DNA from: Elusimicrobiota bacterium
GTDB taxonomy: Bacteria > Elusimicrobiota > Elusimicrobia > UBA1565
Direction: 5' to 3'
DNA: 64,000 nucleotides
Assembly: GCA_003450735.1 (NCBI GenBank)
Contig: DMEZ01000071.1
Coordinates: forward strand, 1-64,000
Below are positions 25,118-34,400 of the stretch, one piece after another. How positions within the stretch are numbered: the first letter of the stretch is position 1; each line of letters starts with the position of its first letter. Made by a program: the position numbers and the translations under genes. Under the pieces are notes generated by a model. The model had not been told where the DNA came from. It saw only the letters and a program-made list of their open reading frames with translations, and did no database searches.

Positions 25118-26239
25118 GTGTCGTCGAAAGCGCTTTTCGCCGCCCTCGTTTCCGTCTACCTGATCCTGCTGGCCTGCACGGCCCGCTTCTCGGCCGAGGG
25201 CGCGCCCGAGGCCGGCTCGCTCGAGCGCGTCGCCCTCTTCTCCCAGAGCTCCTACAACAGAGGCTTCCGGCCGATGAAGAAGCCCCGGGCGGGGCGGGCC
25301 GCCCAGCCCCGGGCCCGAGCCGAGGAGACGCGGGAGACCTACCAGAAGATCGACCGGACCGACTCGGGCTACTCCGTGGAGTACGGCTTCCGCAACTTCA
25401 ACGGCGACCCCCTGGTCGTCAAGGCCGAACTGCCCGCCGAGGGGGTGGCGCAGGCGATCCAGGAGTTCGGCTACAAGAAGGAGGACTTCGAGAAGCTCGA
25501 CCGCTGGTACGAAGTCCAGCAGAAGGAGGCCATCGCCTCGTCCAAGAGGGAGTTCTTCTCCGGGAAGGTCCAGGCCAAGAGCCAGGCGGAGCTCGACCGG
25601 AAGATGGCCCAGATCAAAACCAAAAACGCCCAGATCCAGAAGGACCTCGACGCCACGCTCGCCTCGCTCAAGACCGAATACCAGCGGCGCCGCGTCGAGA
25701 CCTACGAGAAGGCCGGCTTCCGCTTCCAGAGCGAGAACGTGGTGGAGGCCGACATCCCGGCCCTGGCCAAGCGCAACGTGCCGCGGGTGCGGCCCGTGGC
25801 CGAGGCCTTCGCCGCCGCCGCCGGGGAGCGGCGCTACGGCGCCGAGGACCTCGTCGGCGCGGTGACGGCGATGGTCCAGACCTCGATCGAGTACTCCATC
25901 CCGGACATGGAGACGGGCACCAAGGTGGTGGGCGGGGCCTGGCCTCCGCCGAAGACCCTCGTCATGGGCAAGGGCGACTGCGACACCAAGACCGCCCTCA
26001 TCGCGAGCATCCTCAAGGGGTGGCCGAACCTCAAGCTGGTCGGCCTCGAGATCCCCGAGCACTACCTGATGGCCGTCCACCGCGTCCCCCGCCGGGGCGA
26101 GACCTTCATCGAACGGGACGGCCTGCCCTACGTCATGATCGAGTCGGCCGGGCCGGCCTGGCTGCCGCCCGGGCGCGTCGGCGAGTTCACCATGAAGTAC
26201 ATCCAGAGCGGCAAGCAGTTCCGAATCCAGCCCATGTAA
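25118..26239 (+). CDS. Transglutaminase-like cysteine protease, probable lipoprotein
   Basis: A 373-residue protein. The N-terminus ends in LLAC (C20), a plausible lipobox. A charged coiled-coil-like stretch (about 130-205, with KSQAELDRKMAQIKTKNAQI) precedes a transglutaminase-fold domain with C288 in MGKGDCDTKTAL, H321 in YLMAVHRV and E342 in YVMIESAGPAWLPPG, in the Cys-His-acid order of the family. Bacterial members are usually peptidases or amidases. The GTG start has no ribosome-binding site. It is followed after nine bases by a DUF350 gene, and Lgt, which would lipidate it, lies in the same operon. Confidence 0.82.
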   Translation: MSSKALFAALVSVYLILLACTARFSAEGAPEAGSLERVALFSQSSYNRGFRPMKKPRAGRAAQPRARAEETRETYQKIDRTDSGYSVEYGFRNFNGDPLVVKAELPAEGVAQAIQEFGYKKEDFEKLDRWYEVQQKEAIASSKREFFSGKVQAKSQAELDRKMAQIKTKNAQIQKDLDATLASLKTEYQRRRVETYEKAGFRFQSENVVEADIPALAKRNVPRVRPVAEAFAAAAGERRYGAEDLVGAVTAMVQTSIEYSIPDMETGTKVVGGAWPPPKTLVMGKGDCDTKTALIASILKGWPNLKLVGLEIPEHYLMAVHRVPRRGETFIERDGLPYVMIESAGPAWLPPGRVGEFTMKYIQSGKQFRIQPM

Positions 26240-26248
26240 AGGAGCCTC

Positions 26249-26782
26249 ATGACCCAGCTCATCCTCGCCTTCGCGGAATTCGCCCTCTCCTTCGGGCTCT
26301 CGGCTCTGGTCATCATCCTGACCTACCGCGGCTTCCTGCGGCTGATGCCCCACATGAACGGCGAGGAGGAGATCCGCAAGGGCAACGCGGCCGTGGCCAT
26401 CATGCTGGGCTCGCTCATGATCGGCTCGGCCCTCATCCTCCAGCAGGCGATCTACCCCGTGATCGGCATCCTGATGGTCTCCCTGACCAGCGAGGGCCTG
26501 GGCGCGAAGGACTACCTGCTCATGGCGGGCTACGCCCTCGGCCACCTGGTCTTCGGCTTCCTGATCTCGGTCGCCTGCGTCCAGATCGCCCTGAAGTTCT
26601 TCAAGAAGCTCACGGGCTCGATGGACGAGGACGGGGAGATCCGCAAGGGCAACGTGCCCATCGCCATCGTCCTGGCCTCGGTGGTGCTGGTGCTCTCGAT
26701 GTTCATGAAGGAGGGGGTGAGCGCGATGACCAAGACCCTCATCCCCGAGCCGAAGCTGGGCTCCCTGCAGATCCTGCCCTGA
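26249..26782 (+). CDS. DUF350-family membrane protein with internal duplication
   Basis: A 177-residue protein with about four transmembrane helices. It consists of two DUF350-like halves, each with the motif EIRKGN followed by AxAIxL (EEEIRKGNAAVAIML near residue 45 and DGEIRKGNVPIAIVL near residue 130). Its function is unknown. A GGAG-type ribosome-binding site lies before the ATG. Its stop shares one base with the start of the next gene (TGATG), which implies translational coupling with the transglutaminase-like and beta-lactamase-fold proteins. Confidence 0.85.
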   Translation: MTQLILAFAEFALSFGLSALVIILTYRGFLRLMPHMNGEEEIRKGNAAVAIMLGSLMIGSALILQQAIYPVIGILMVSLTSEGLGAKDYLLMAGYALGHLVFGFLISVACVQIALKFFKKLTGSMDEDGEIRKGNVPIAIVLASVVLVLSMFMKEGVSAMTKTLIPEPKLGSLQILP

Positions 26783-27744
26783 TGATCCGCCGCGCCCTGC
26801 CCCTGCTCGCGGCGTCGGCGCTGGCCTGCGCCTGCGCGGAACCCTGCCTTTGCCGCCGCTCGGACCCGGAGCACTCGGCCCAGGGGCGGCAGTACCGCTG
26901 GATCAACCCCCTCCTCGACTGCGACACGAACATGGAGTTCGTGGAGATCCGTTCGTTCAAGAGGCGCATCCAGCAGTACCTCACGGAGGCCGAGACGGCC
27001 GGCAAGGTCACGCACGTCTCGGTCTACTACCGCGACCTCAACAACGGGCCGTGGTTCGGCATCGCGGAGCGCGTGGAGTTCGAGCCGGCGAGCCTGACCA
27101 AGCTCCCGCTCCTCATCGGCGTCCTCAAGCAGGCGGAGTCGAACCCCGGCCTGCTCTCGGAGACGACCGCCTTCGACCGCAGCCTGCAAATCCCCCAAGA
27201 GCAGAGCTTCTCCTCCAAGTCCGTGCTCCAGCCCGACACGCCCTACACCCTCGAGCAGCTGGCCATCGCGATGATCAGCCGTTCGGACAACTACGCGGCG
27301 ATCATGCTCATGCGCATCTTCGGGGCGAAAGGCATCGAGGAGGTCTACGGCGACCTGGGAGTCCCCATCCCGGCCGATGGGATCCCCGTCGTGATGCAGG
27401 TCAAGCAGTACGCCGGGCTCTTCCGCGTCCTCTTCAACGCGTCCTATCTCAGCCGGGCGATGTCCGAGAAGGCCCTGGGCTGGCTGGTCCAGTCCGACTT
27501 CAAGGACGGCCTGGCGGCGGGCGTCCCGGCCGACGTGCCGGTGGCTCACAAGTACGGCGAGCGCTCCTTCGAGGACGCAGCGGTCAAGCAGCTGCACGAC
27601 TGCGGCATCGTCTACTATCCCGGGCACCCCTACCTCCTGTGCGTGATGACGCGGGGGAACGATTTCAGCGCGCTCAAGGGCCTGCTCCAGGGGGTGTCCT
27701 CTCTCGTCTATCGCGAGGTGGACTCCCAGATCCGGGCCAAGTAG
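26782..27744 (+). CDS. Class A beta-lactamase-fold serine hydrolase, exported
   Basis: A 320-residue protein with the three penicilloyl-serine-transferase motifs: S104-L-T-K107 (PASLTKLPLL), S168-D-N170 (SRSDNYAA) and K257-Y-G259 (AHKYGE) in place of KTG. No Glu166-type omega-loop residue is evident, so it may be a peptidase or an inactive or penicillin-binding relative rather than a true beta-lactamase. The N-terminus (LLAASALACACAEPC) is a Cys-rich signal that could be a lipoprotein signal. I use the ATG overlapping the DUF350 stop; a longer upstream frame is a shadow. Lgt follows with no gap. Confidence 0.82.
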   Translation: MIRRALPLLAASALACACAEPCLCRRSDPEHSAQGRQYRWINPLLDCDTNMEFVEIRSFKRRIQQYLTEAETAGKVTHVSVYYRDLNNGPWFGIAERVEFEPASLTKLPLLIGVLKQAESNPGLLSETTAFDRSLQIPQEQSFSSKSVLQPDTPYTLEQLAIAMISRSDNYAAIMLMRIFGAKGIEEVYGDLGVPIPADGIPVVMQVKQYAGLFRVLFNASYLSRAMSEKALGWLVQSDFKDGLAAGVPADVPVAHKYGERSFEDAAVKQLHDCGIVYYPGHPYLLCVMTRGNDFSALKGLLQGVSSLVYREVDSQIRAK

Positions 27745-28566
27745 ATGTGGCCCACCCTCTTCATCATCGACGGCCAGGCGGTCTCGACCTACGGCGTCCT
27801 GACGGCTCTGGGCTATCTGGCGGGCGGGCTGTGGGTGTACTTCCACCTCCGGGAGATCGAGGGGAAGGAGGACGAGTTCTGGCTGCTCTGCTACGCCATC
27901 GTCGTCTCGGCCGTCCTGGGCGCGAAGATGGGCTACTGGCTGCTGGAGTGGCGGGACTTCTCGGCCGACCCGTGGGGGATGCTCTCGGACTGGCGCTCGG
28001 GCTGGGTGTTCTGGACGGGCTTCGCCGGGACTCTCGTCGGCTGCTGGCTGTTCCAGCAGGCCTATAACCGCGTCCGCCGCCCGCGCCGCTACCTGCCGGT
28101 GGCCGATCTCTTCGCCGCGGCGCTGGCTCTCGGGCATGTCCTCGGGCGCGTCGGCTGTTTCTTCGAGGGCTGCTGCCACGGGCGGCCGACCTCCATGCCC
28201 TGGGGCGTCTCGTTCTACAGCTTCAGCGTCCCGGAGGCCTGGCGGGGGATGCCTCTGCATCCCGTCCAGCTCTACGAGGCCTTCGGCGAACTCGTCCTCT
28301 TCCTCTTCCTGGCGTACTCCGTGATGCCGCGCATCCGCGCCAAGAAATACGCCTACGGCTCGGCCTTCTTCCTCTACATCCTGCTCTACGCCCTCCTGCG
28401 CTTCGTGATGGAGTTCTTCCGCGGCGACGACCGCGGCGTCTTCTTCCTGCCGGGGCTCTCGCCTTCGCAGTGGTTCTCCCTGGCGGGGGGCGGGGCGGCC
28501 GCGTTCATCCTGTGGAAGCGCGGGCTGGCCGAGAAGCACCCGCAGACGCGCAGCGTGTACTTGTGA
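27745..28566 (+). CDS. lgt: Prolipoprotein diacylglyceryl transferase
   Basis: A 273-residue, seven-helix inner-membrane enzyme that attaches diacylglycerol to lipobox cysteines. Motifs: FWTGFAGTLVG (usual SGxxFyGG), GHVLGRVGCFFEGCCHGR, which contains the Lgt signature Arg, HPVQLYEA and RFVMEFFRGDDRG. Length is typical. The ATG directly abuts the stop of the hydrolase gene. The operon therefore couples Lgt with at least one probable lipoprotein substrate. Confidence 0.95.
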   Translation: MWPTLFIIDGQAVSTYGVLTALGYLAGGLWVYFHLREIEGKEDEFWLLCYAIVVSAVLGAKMGYWLLEWRDFSADPWGMLSDWRSGWVFWTGFAGTLVGCWLFQQAYNRVRRPRRYLPVADLFAAALALGHVLGRVGCFFEGCCHGRPTSMPWGVSFYSFSVPEAWRGMPLHPVQLYEAFGELVLFLFLAYSVMPRIRAKKYAYGSAFFLYILLYALLRFVMEFFRGDDRGVFFLPGLSPSQWFSLAGGGAAAFILWKRGLAEKHPQTRSVYL

Positions 28567-28578
28567 CCATTCTCCCCC

Positions 28579-28606
28579 TTGACAGCCAAGATTTGACGGC
28601 TATACT
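28579..28606 (+). promoter_or_regulatory. Near-consensus sigma70-type promoter of the giant-exoprotein operon
   Basis: TTGACA (28579-28584), a 16-base spacer and TATACT (28601-28606) match the consensus at 11 of 12 positions. It lies 13 bases after lgt ends and predicts transcription from about 28613, giving a leader of about 50 bases before the FecR-domain gene. It is the best promoter in the window and fits a highly expressed surface-protein operon. Confidence 0.75.
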
Positions 28607-28636
28607 TACCCTATAGTTTTGCCGTGACGGAAGGTT

Positions 28637-28658
28637 CCCTCCGGACCGGGTCGGAGGG
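28637..28658 (+). promoter_or_regulatory. Leader RNA hairpin covering the ribosome-binding site
   Basis: CCCTCCG (28637-28643) pairs perfectly with CGGAGGG (28652-28658) around the eight-base loop GACCGGGT. The 3' arm contains GGAG (28653-28656), the ribosome-binding site for the GTG at 28665. The fold would hide the site, so translation of the first gene, and perhaps the coupled genes after it, could be regulated by whatever opens the stem. Confidence 0.55.
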
Positions 28659-28664
28659 TGGAGA

Positions 28665-30203
28665 GTGGTCTTGCAAGCGCCGAGTCCCCTGCCCAGGGGA
28701 GCCCTGGGTTGCCGCCTGCTTTCTTCCTTCCTGGCGCTTTTCCTCGCCTCCTCCGCCTTAGCCTCCACCGACCTCGAGAGCGTCTCCGGCTCATCCGTGA
28801 GCGTCCTCCTCGCCGGCGAGGAGGTCCGGCCGGTCGTCCGTGTGCCGATGCCCCTGAAGCCGGGCGCCCGCGTCCAGACGGGCCCGGACTCGGGCGCCGT
28901 GGTCGTCTTCGAGGACGGCTCCAAGGCCGTGCTGGGGCAGAACTCGGACTTCCTCATCGAGGAACAGGCCCCGGGCCAGACCTCCTTGAAGGTCTCCCTG
29001 GGCCGCGTGCGCACCTGGGTGAGCAAGGTCCTCAACCGGCGCTTCGTGGTCAAGACGCCCTCGGCGGTGTGCAGCGTGCGGGGCACCGAGTTCCAGGTGC
29101 AGGTGCACTACGACGGGCGCACGCTCGTGGACCTCTACAAGGGCCTGCTGAGCGTGACCGACTCGAAAGGCCGCGAGCACTCGATGACCCCGGGCCAGCG
29201 CCTGGATTTGGATTTTCGGGGGGCGCTCGGCCCGGCTAAGGCCACCGAGGGGAAGGCGACGGCTCCGCCGCCGAGCAGCCTGCAGTCCCGCTCGCGCTAC
29301 GAGGTGGGCCTCGACATGTCGAAGGAGCAGGTGCTCGCCGCCGCGGCGCGGGAGCTCAAGCTCGCCGAGTACCAGCAGGGCAAGGCGATGATCGACGTGA
29401 ACGGGAACCGGGTGCGCCTGGAGGAGTACATCATCCGCCCCGCGCCCGACCAGTTCAAGCTGGTGGTCTTGAACGAGCGCGAGAGCCGCTTCGACTATTT
29501 CTTCTACCAGGGCACCTTCAACAAGGCTTTGCCCGCCGACCTGAGCGTGGCTTTGCGCCAGCTGAGCGGGGGGCTGGACACGGCGCCGGAGTATTTCCTG
29601 CTCTCCTACGAGACGGGGCGCTCCAACACGCAGGACTCCCTCCAGGAGGTGGCCCAGGGCGGGCACCTGGTGGACGTGAACAGCAACGGGGTGGCGGACG
29701 ATGCGGTGACGCAGTTCTTCGACTCGGCGGCGGACCGCTACGTGGACGCGACGGGGCGGGCCGTGTTCCAGACGGTCTTCGACAAGTACGGCTTCTACGT
29801 GAACGGGAAGCTGAAGTACGGCTGGTCGGGGAACGGCCTCGTGAGCAACACGTCGAATCTCCCCTGGTCGACGACCAACGACCCGATCACGGGGGCGGCG
29901 CTCGGAGCGGCCCTGCCGACGCGGAGCGTGACCCCTGTGTGGGACGCGACCCTGCTCAAGCAGACGGTCTACGAGTCCTATAACGACGGGACGTTCATCA
30001 ACTGGGACAACTACATCATAGACGACCAAGGGAAGGTGGGGACGTACGCGGACTTCGACGGGGTCACCACGGGGGCGGCGTTCAAGCAGAAGATCCTGGG
30101 GTGGAACTACGAGCAGGTGATCACGGCCACGGAGTTCCAGGGAAGGAAGATCGACCTGGTGGTCGAGCCGAGGATCCTCATCCAGTCGGGGCTGATGCCA
30201 TGA
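28665..30203 (+). CDS. Exported FecR-domain protein
   Basis: A 512-residue protein with a signal peptide (hydrophobic LLSSFLALFLASSALAS, to about residue 34). A FecR domain (about 66-180) follows: PGARVQTGPDSGAVVVFEDGS, seen as PGARVQTG, then SLGRVRTWV and VKTPSAVCSVRGTEFQV. The remaining 330 residues are unrecognised. They include an acidic DVNSNGVADD stretch that could bind calcium. FecR domains in anti-sigma regulators follow a membrane helix, but here there is no cytoplasmic part and no sigma factor nearby, so a structural periplasmic or surface role is likelier. The start is GTG, eight bases after GGAG. It overlaps the next gene by ATGA. Confidence 0.8.
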   Translation: MVLQAPSPLPRGALGCRLLSSFLALFLASSALASTDLESVSGSSVSVLLAGEEVRPVVRVPMPLKPGARVQTGPDSGAVVVFEDGSKAVLGQNSDFLIEEQAPGQTSLKVSLGRVRTWVSKVLNRRFVVKTPSAVCSVRGTEFQVQVHYDGRTLVDLYKGLLSVTDSKGREHSMTPGQRLDLDFRGALGPAKATEGKATAPPPSSLQSRSRYEVGLDMSKEQVLAAAARELKLAEYQQGKAMIDVNGNRVRLEEYIIRPAPDQFKLVVLNERESRFDYFFYQGTFNKALPADLSVALRQLSGGLDTAPEYFLLSYETGRSNTQDSLQEVAQGGHLVDVNSNGVADDAVTQFFDSAADRYVDATGRAVFQTVFDKYGFYVNGKLKYGWSGNGLVSNTSNLPWSTTNDPITGAALGAALPTRSVTPVWDATLLKQTVYESYNDGTFINWDNYIIDDQGKVGTYADFDGVTTGAAFKQKILGWNYEQVITATEFQGRKIDLVVEPRILIQSGLMP

Positions 30204-31417
30204 AGCGATTGGCCTTGGCATTGCTGTGCATGCCGCTGGGGGCCGGCGCCGTTACCGTCGAGCCGGTCTACAGCCTCTCGCTGTTGGGCGGGCAGTATTT
30301 CTTCGGCGGGGAGCGGGGGCATCTCTCGGGGAACTTGTCGGCTCTGGCGGCCCCCGGCATGAAGTTCAACAAGGAGTGGGAGTTCTTCCCGAGCGTGAGC
30401 GGCTCCTACCAGGGCACGAAGCAGGTCCTGGACCTGGTGGGCGCGGGGACGGTGTTCCAGGAGCAGATGGACTATCGGGTGGGACTCAAGCCGGTGTACT
30501 CCCCCGGCGGCGGGCGCTGGCGGGTGAAGCCGTCGTATGCCTTCCGCACCCAGCTGCTCAGGGAGACGAAGGAGGAGGGCTGGACGAAGGGGCTCTTCGA
30601 CTACCGTCGGCACGATCTCGGGCTGGAGGGGGAGTTCGTCTACAAGGATCCTTTCTCCGTCCGGGCCGCGTTCGGGTATGCGATGACGGATTTCCCGAAC
30701 TATTCTTCGCTGGAGTCGCAGGCGAACTTCGACTTCAACGGGCAGTCTTTGGCGCGGGAGCTGGTGGGCGACAAGGTGCTGGATTCTCAAGCCTTCCTTT
30801 TCTCGTTGGCGGGGAACGTTCCGTGGCGGGGGGCGGTGTTCGATCTGGGGTACACCCTGCTGGCATCGGAGTTCCCGAACCAGCACGTGGTGGACATGAC
30901 GGGGGATCTGACGAGCCCTCTGCGCTCGGACATGGCGCACCTGCTGAGCGCGGGGGTGAAGGCGCCGGTGCCGCTGGGGGATCTGCCCGGAAAGATGGTG
31001 GGATCGTTCGGGCTGGGCTTCATCCTGAGCTCGTCGAACCAGAACAACTACGACGCGCTCCGGACTCATTTTCAAGAGGGCTACTACGATTATACGGAGC
31101 TCCGGCTGAGCCCCGGGGCGAAGTATCTGGTGGGGAACCCGGACAGGCCGGTGACCTTCGGGCTGGGGTTCGACGTGTGGCTGAGGGATTATCCGCGGCG
31201 GCAGGTGCAGGACTCGGCGGGCACGTATGAGACGCAGACGCTGGGGCAGACCAACTGGATGGTCACGGCGTCGGTGAGCCGGCCCATCGCACCGCGGGTC
31301 AGGCTGATGGTGGATTTTTCGTACGGGGCGGCGAGTTCGAACATGGGGTATGAGTCGCTTTATAAGTACAGCTATACGGCGACGAACTACCTGTTCGGGG
31401 TGAGCTATGACTTGTAG
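30200..31417 (+). CDS. Probable outer-membrane beta-barrel protein
   Basis: A 405-residue protein with signal peptide (MKRLALALLCMPLGAGA). The rest alternates short amphipathic strands rich in Tyr, Phe and Gly (YRVGLKPVYSP, VKPSYAFRTQLL, FGLGFDVWLRDYP), and the C-terminus LFGVSYDL ends close to the terminal aromatic signature of barrels. I recognise no named family. I chose the ATG at 30200 because it overlaps the FecR-protein stop (ATGA) and starts a signal peptide; upstream frame is shadow. Its last 11 bases overlap the giant gene, so it may help export or anchor that protein; this is inference. Confidence 0.75.
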   Translation: MKRLALALLCMPLGAGAVTVEPVYSLSLLGGQYFFGGERGHLSGNLSALAAPGMKFNKEWEFFPSVSGSYQGTKQVLDLVGAGTVFQEQMDYRVGLKPVYSPGGGRWRVKPSYAFRTQLLRETKEEGWTKGLFDYRRHDLGLEGEFVYKDPFSVRAAFGYAMTDFPNYSSLESQANFDFNGQSLARELVGDKVLDSQAFLFSLAGNVPWRGAVFDLGYTLLASEFPNQHVVDMTGDLTSPLRSDMAHLLSAGVKAPVPLGDLPGKMVGSFGLGFILSSSNQNNYDALRTHFQEGYYDYTELRLSPGAKYLVGNPDRPVTFGLGFDVWLRDYPRRQVQDSAGTYETQTLGQTNWMVTASVSRPIAPRVRLMVDFSYGAASSNMGYESLYKYSYTATNYLFGVSYDL

Positions 31418-34400
31418 CCGCCTCGGGCGGATGGTGCTTGCGGCGTGGGCGTTGGCGACGGCGCCCGCGGGGGCGGCGACTTTCTCCGGGGATTTCTCGC
31501 AAGCGGGCGGGGCGACCTTCGACAACGGCACGGATGACGAGGCGTTCGGCATCGTCATGGATACGAACGCTGCCGGCGGCCCGGCCCTGTATGTATTCGG
31601 GACGTCCTCAAGCCCTGCCACCAGCAGGGATATCCAGGTCATCAAATACAGCGCAGCCGGGGTCATGCTCGCCTCGGCGGCGTTCGCTGCAAGCTCCGGG
31701 ATGGACGAGGCGACCGGCGGAGCCCTTGACGCCTCGGGCAACCTCATCCTCGCGGGTACGGCGGGGCCAGGCACCAATCTGTTGGTCCTGAAATACAGCT
31801 CGTCTCTGGCGCTCATCTCGTCCTACACGATCGCGGGCCAGGCCAAGGACGTCGCGGTCGCACCCAATGGAGAGATTATCGTTGCCGGGAGCACGAACAC
31901 CGCGTTCTGGACGCTCCGGTTCAGTTCGAATCTGGTCATACTGTCGTCGGCAACCTTCGATCCGGGTTCGGACGACGTTGGCCACGGCGTCGCGGTTGCT
32001 CCGAACGGGGATATCTATATCGCCGGCTATTCTTTGGACTCTCATTATCGATACCTGACTATCAGGTATAGCTCAATGCTGGTCTTCCTGGCTTCCGCCA
32101 CTTTCGTCAGCGGTATAAACGGGTACATGGCTGAAGCCGTCGAGTATTCACCTTCAGCAGATGCTGTATTCGTCACAGGTTCTGGAGGAACTGCCCCAGT
32201 TGGTATCACGACGGTCAAGTATTCCGCGGGTCTTGCGTTCATGTCGTCTGCGACTTTGACAGGCTCCGCCCAGGCCCACAACATGAGGATCGGGCAAAAC
32301 GGCGACATATACGTCGCAGTATCTTCGATTAATGGGGCGAATTATGACATCGCCTTGTTCAGATATGGGCCCGATCTGATCTTCAAATCTTCCGCCTCAT
32401 ATGATTCGGGCTATAACGATTACGGCTACGATGTCGCTCTAGGCACCGACGCCTGGGCCTATGAGGTAGGGATGACGAGCAACTCCGGGAATGCCGATAT
32501 GCGCACGGTCCGTTTCGCGCTAAGCGGCTGGAACTCCCCGGAGTCGTACATCACATCTCCCGCCCAAGGAGCGTACGTCAACACCCTCGCGAACATCGCC
32601 GGCACGGCGCAGGTCTACTACAGCTCCGTGACCGCGGTCTGGGTTTCCATCAAGAACCTCTCCTCGGCCTATTACTGGAGCCATGCGGCCGGCGCGTTCA
32701 ACATCGCGGCGGGCTCGCCGCAGTTCACCCCGGCCGACTTCGTCGGGGCCTCCTCGGGCACGTGGTCCTACGCGCACGGCAGCCTCGCGGGGGCGCTGAC
32801 CTCCGGCACCAGCTACCTCATCGAGGTGCGCGCCCAGGACTCCGGCGGCGGCGTCCAATCCCCGGACAGCACGTCCCAGTTCGTCTACGATGTCGTGTCA
32901 CCCATCGCGTACATCCTGCAGCCCGTCCATGCCTCCGCGCATGAAAGCTTCCCGACGATCATGGGCACGGCGAGCGACTATCCCGGCCAGGTCCAGCAGG
33001 TGCAGGTCAAGATCTCCAGCGGGCCTTCGTATGGGACTTCCTGGAGCGGCAGCGCCTGGACAGCATCGCAGACGTACTTGCTCGCGACGGGAACGCAATC
33101 CTGGTCGTATCCGGCCCTGGATTCCGGAGCCCTTATCGCGGGAACCACCTACGCGGTCAACGCCCGCGCGATGGACATGGCGGGCAGTACCGGGAGCGTG
33201 GTGGTCAGCAGTTTCCTTTATACCGGCGCCGGAGGGGGAGCGAGCTTCACCGGCGATTTCTCCCAGCCCGGCGGGGCCGTCTACGACGGCGGGGATGTGG
33301 ACGAGCTCGCGGGCATGGCCGTGGACACGACCTCGGCTGGCGGGCCCCACCTCTTCATCGCCGGTTACTCCACGATTCCAGGTGTCTCGGCCAACTGGAT
33401 CGTCATCAAGTACGACACACTCGGCGTCAAGCTCGCCTCCGCGGCTCTCTCCAGCGGCAATGACGGACAGGTCTACGGCCTCGCCTTCGACCCCGCCGCC
33501 CAGCAGCTCATCGTGGTGGGCCGCACCGCGCCCGGTGCCGGCCGCATCGCCAAATACACCCCGAACCTCGCGCTCATCTCCTCCGCCTCCGTCAGTGGGG
33601 AGCCGACGGGCGTGGCGGTGGGCTACGAGGGAGGCCAGCAGTATCTCTACGTCGCCGGATTCGGGAGCGGGAACATCTGGGCCAAGCGCTACGACGCCAG
33701 CCTGGGCTATACGGGAGTGACGACGAACCTGCGGACGTATGCCACGGATGTCCGCTGTCCCAACTTCAACGGTAGGGCGCGCAATGGCTACTACTACGTC
33801 GAGATCGGCTATACGGATACGACGGTCTGCGACGGCACCAACCCGCGCTATGGCGTCTACAAGCTGAGCGCCGCGAGCCTGACTCAGGTCTCCTCTGGGC
33901 CTTCCGCCGGCGGCCTGCCGGAGAGCAACGCCCGCGACCTGGCCCTCGATGCCGCCGGGAACGTCTTCGTCGTGGGCTACACCACGGGAACAGGCCACGC
34001 CGAGCAGTTCGTGGTCAAGTATGACCAGAACCTTTTGATGCTGGCCTCGGCCACGGCGAGCCAGGAGTTCTACACCGGCTCGAACAACGGACGGGCGGGC
34101 GTCGCCATCGACACGAACACCTCGGACGTGTACGTCGCCGGCTGGGGCGCGGTGCGCTACACGAACGACCTCGTGCTCAGCACCTACAACGTCTACGCCG
34201 CGGGGGTGTTCGGCGTCTACGTGCAGAACTCGAGCAACGTCTACGTCACACGGAACGTCATGTGGGACTTCGTGACCCAGCGGGTGAATCTCTCGAACGG
34301 GCCCGCGACGCCCAGCGCTTTCACCGCCCCCGTCGGCTGCGGACTGACGAAGAACGTGAAGAAGGACGGCTCAGGCGACTACACGACGATCCAGGCGGCG

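Noticed and set aside
26782..27744. Antibiotic-resistance beta-lactamase
   Set aside because: KYG replaces KTG/KSG, no omega-loop Glu is evident, and it is embedded in an envelope operon with Lgt.
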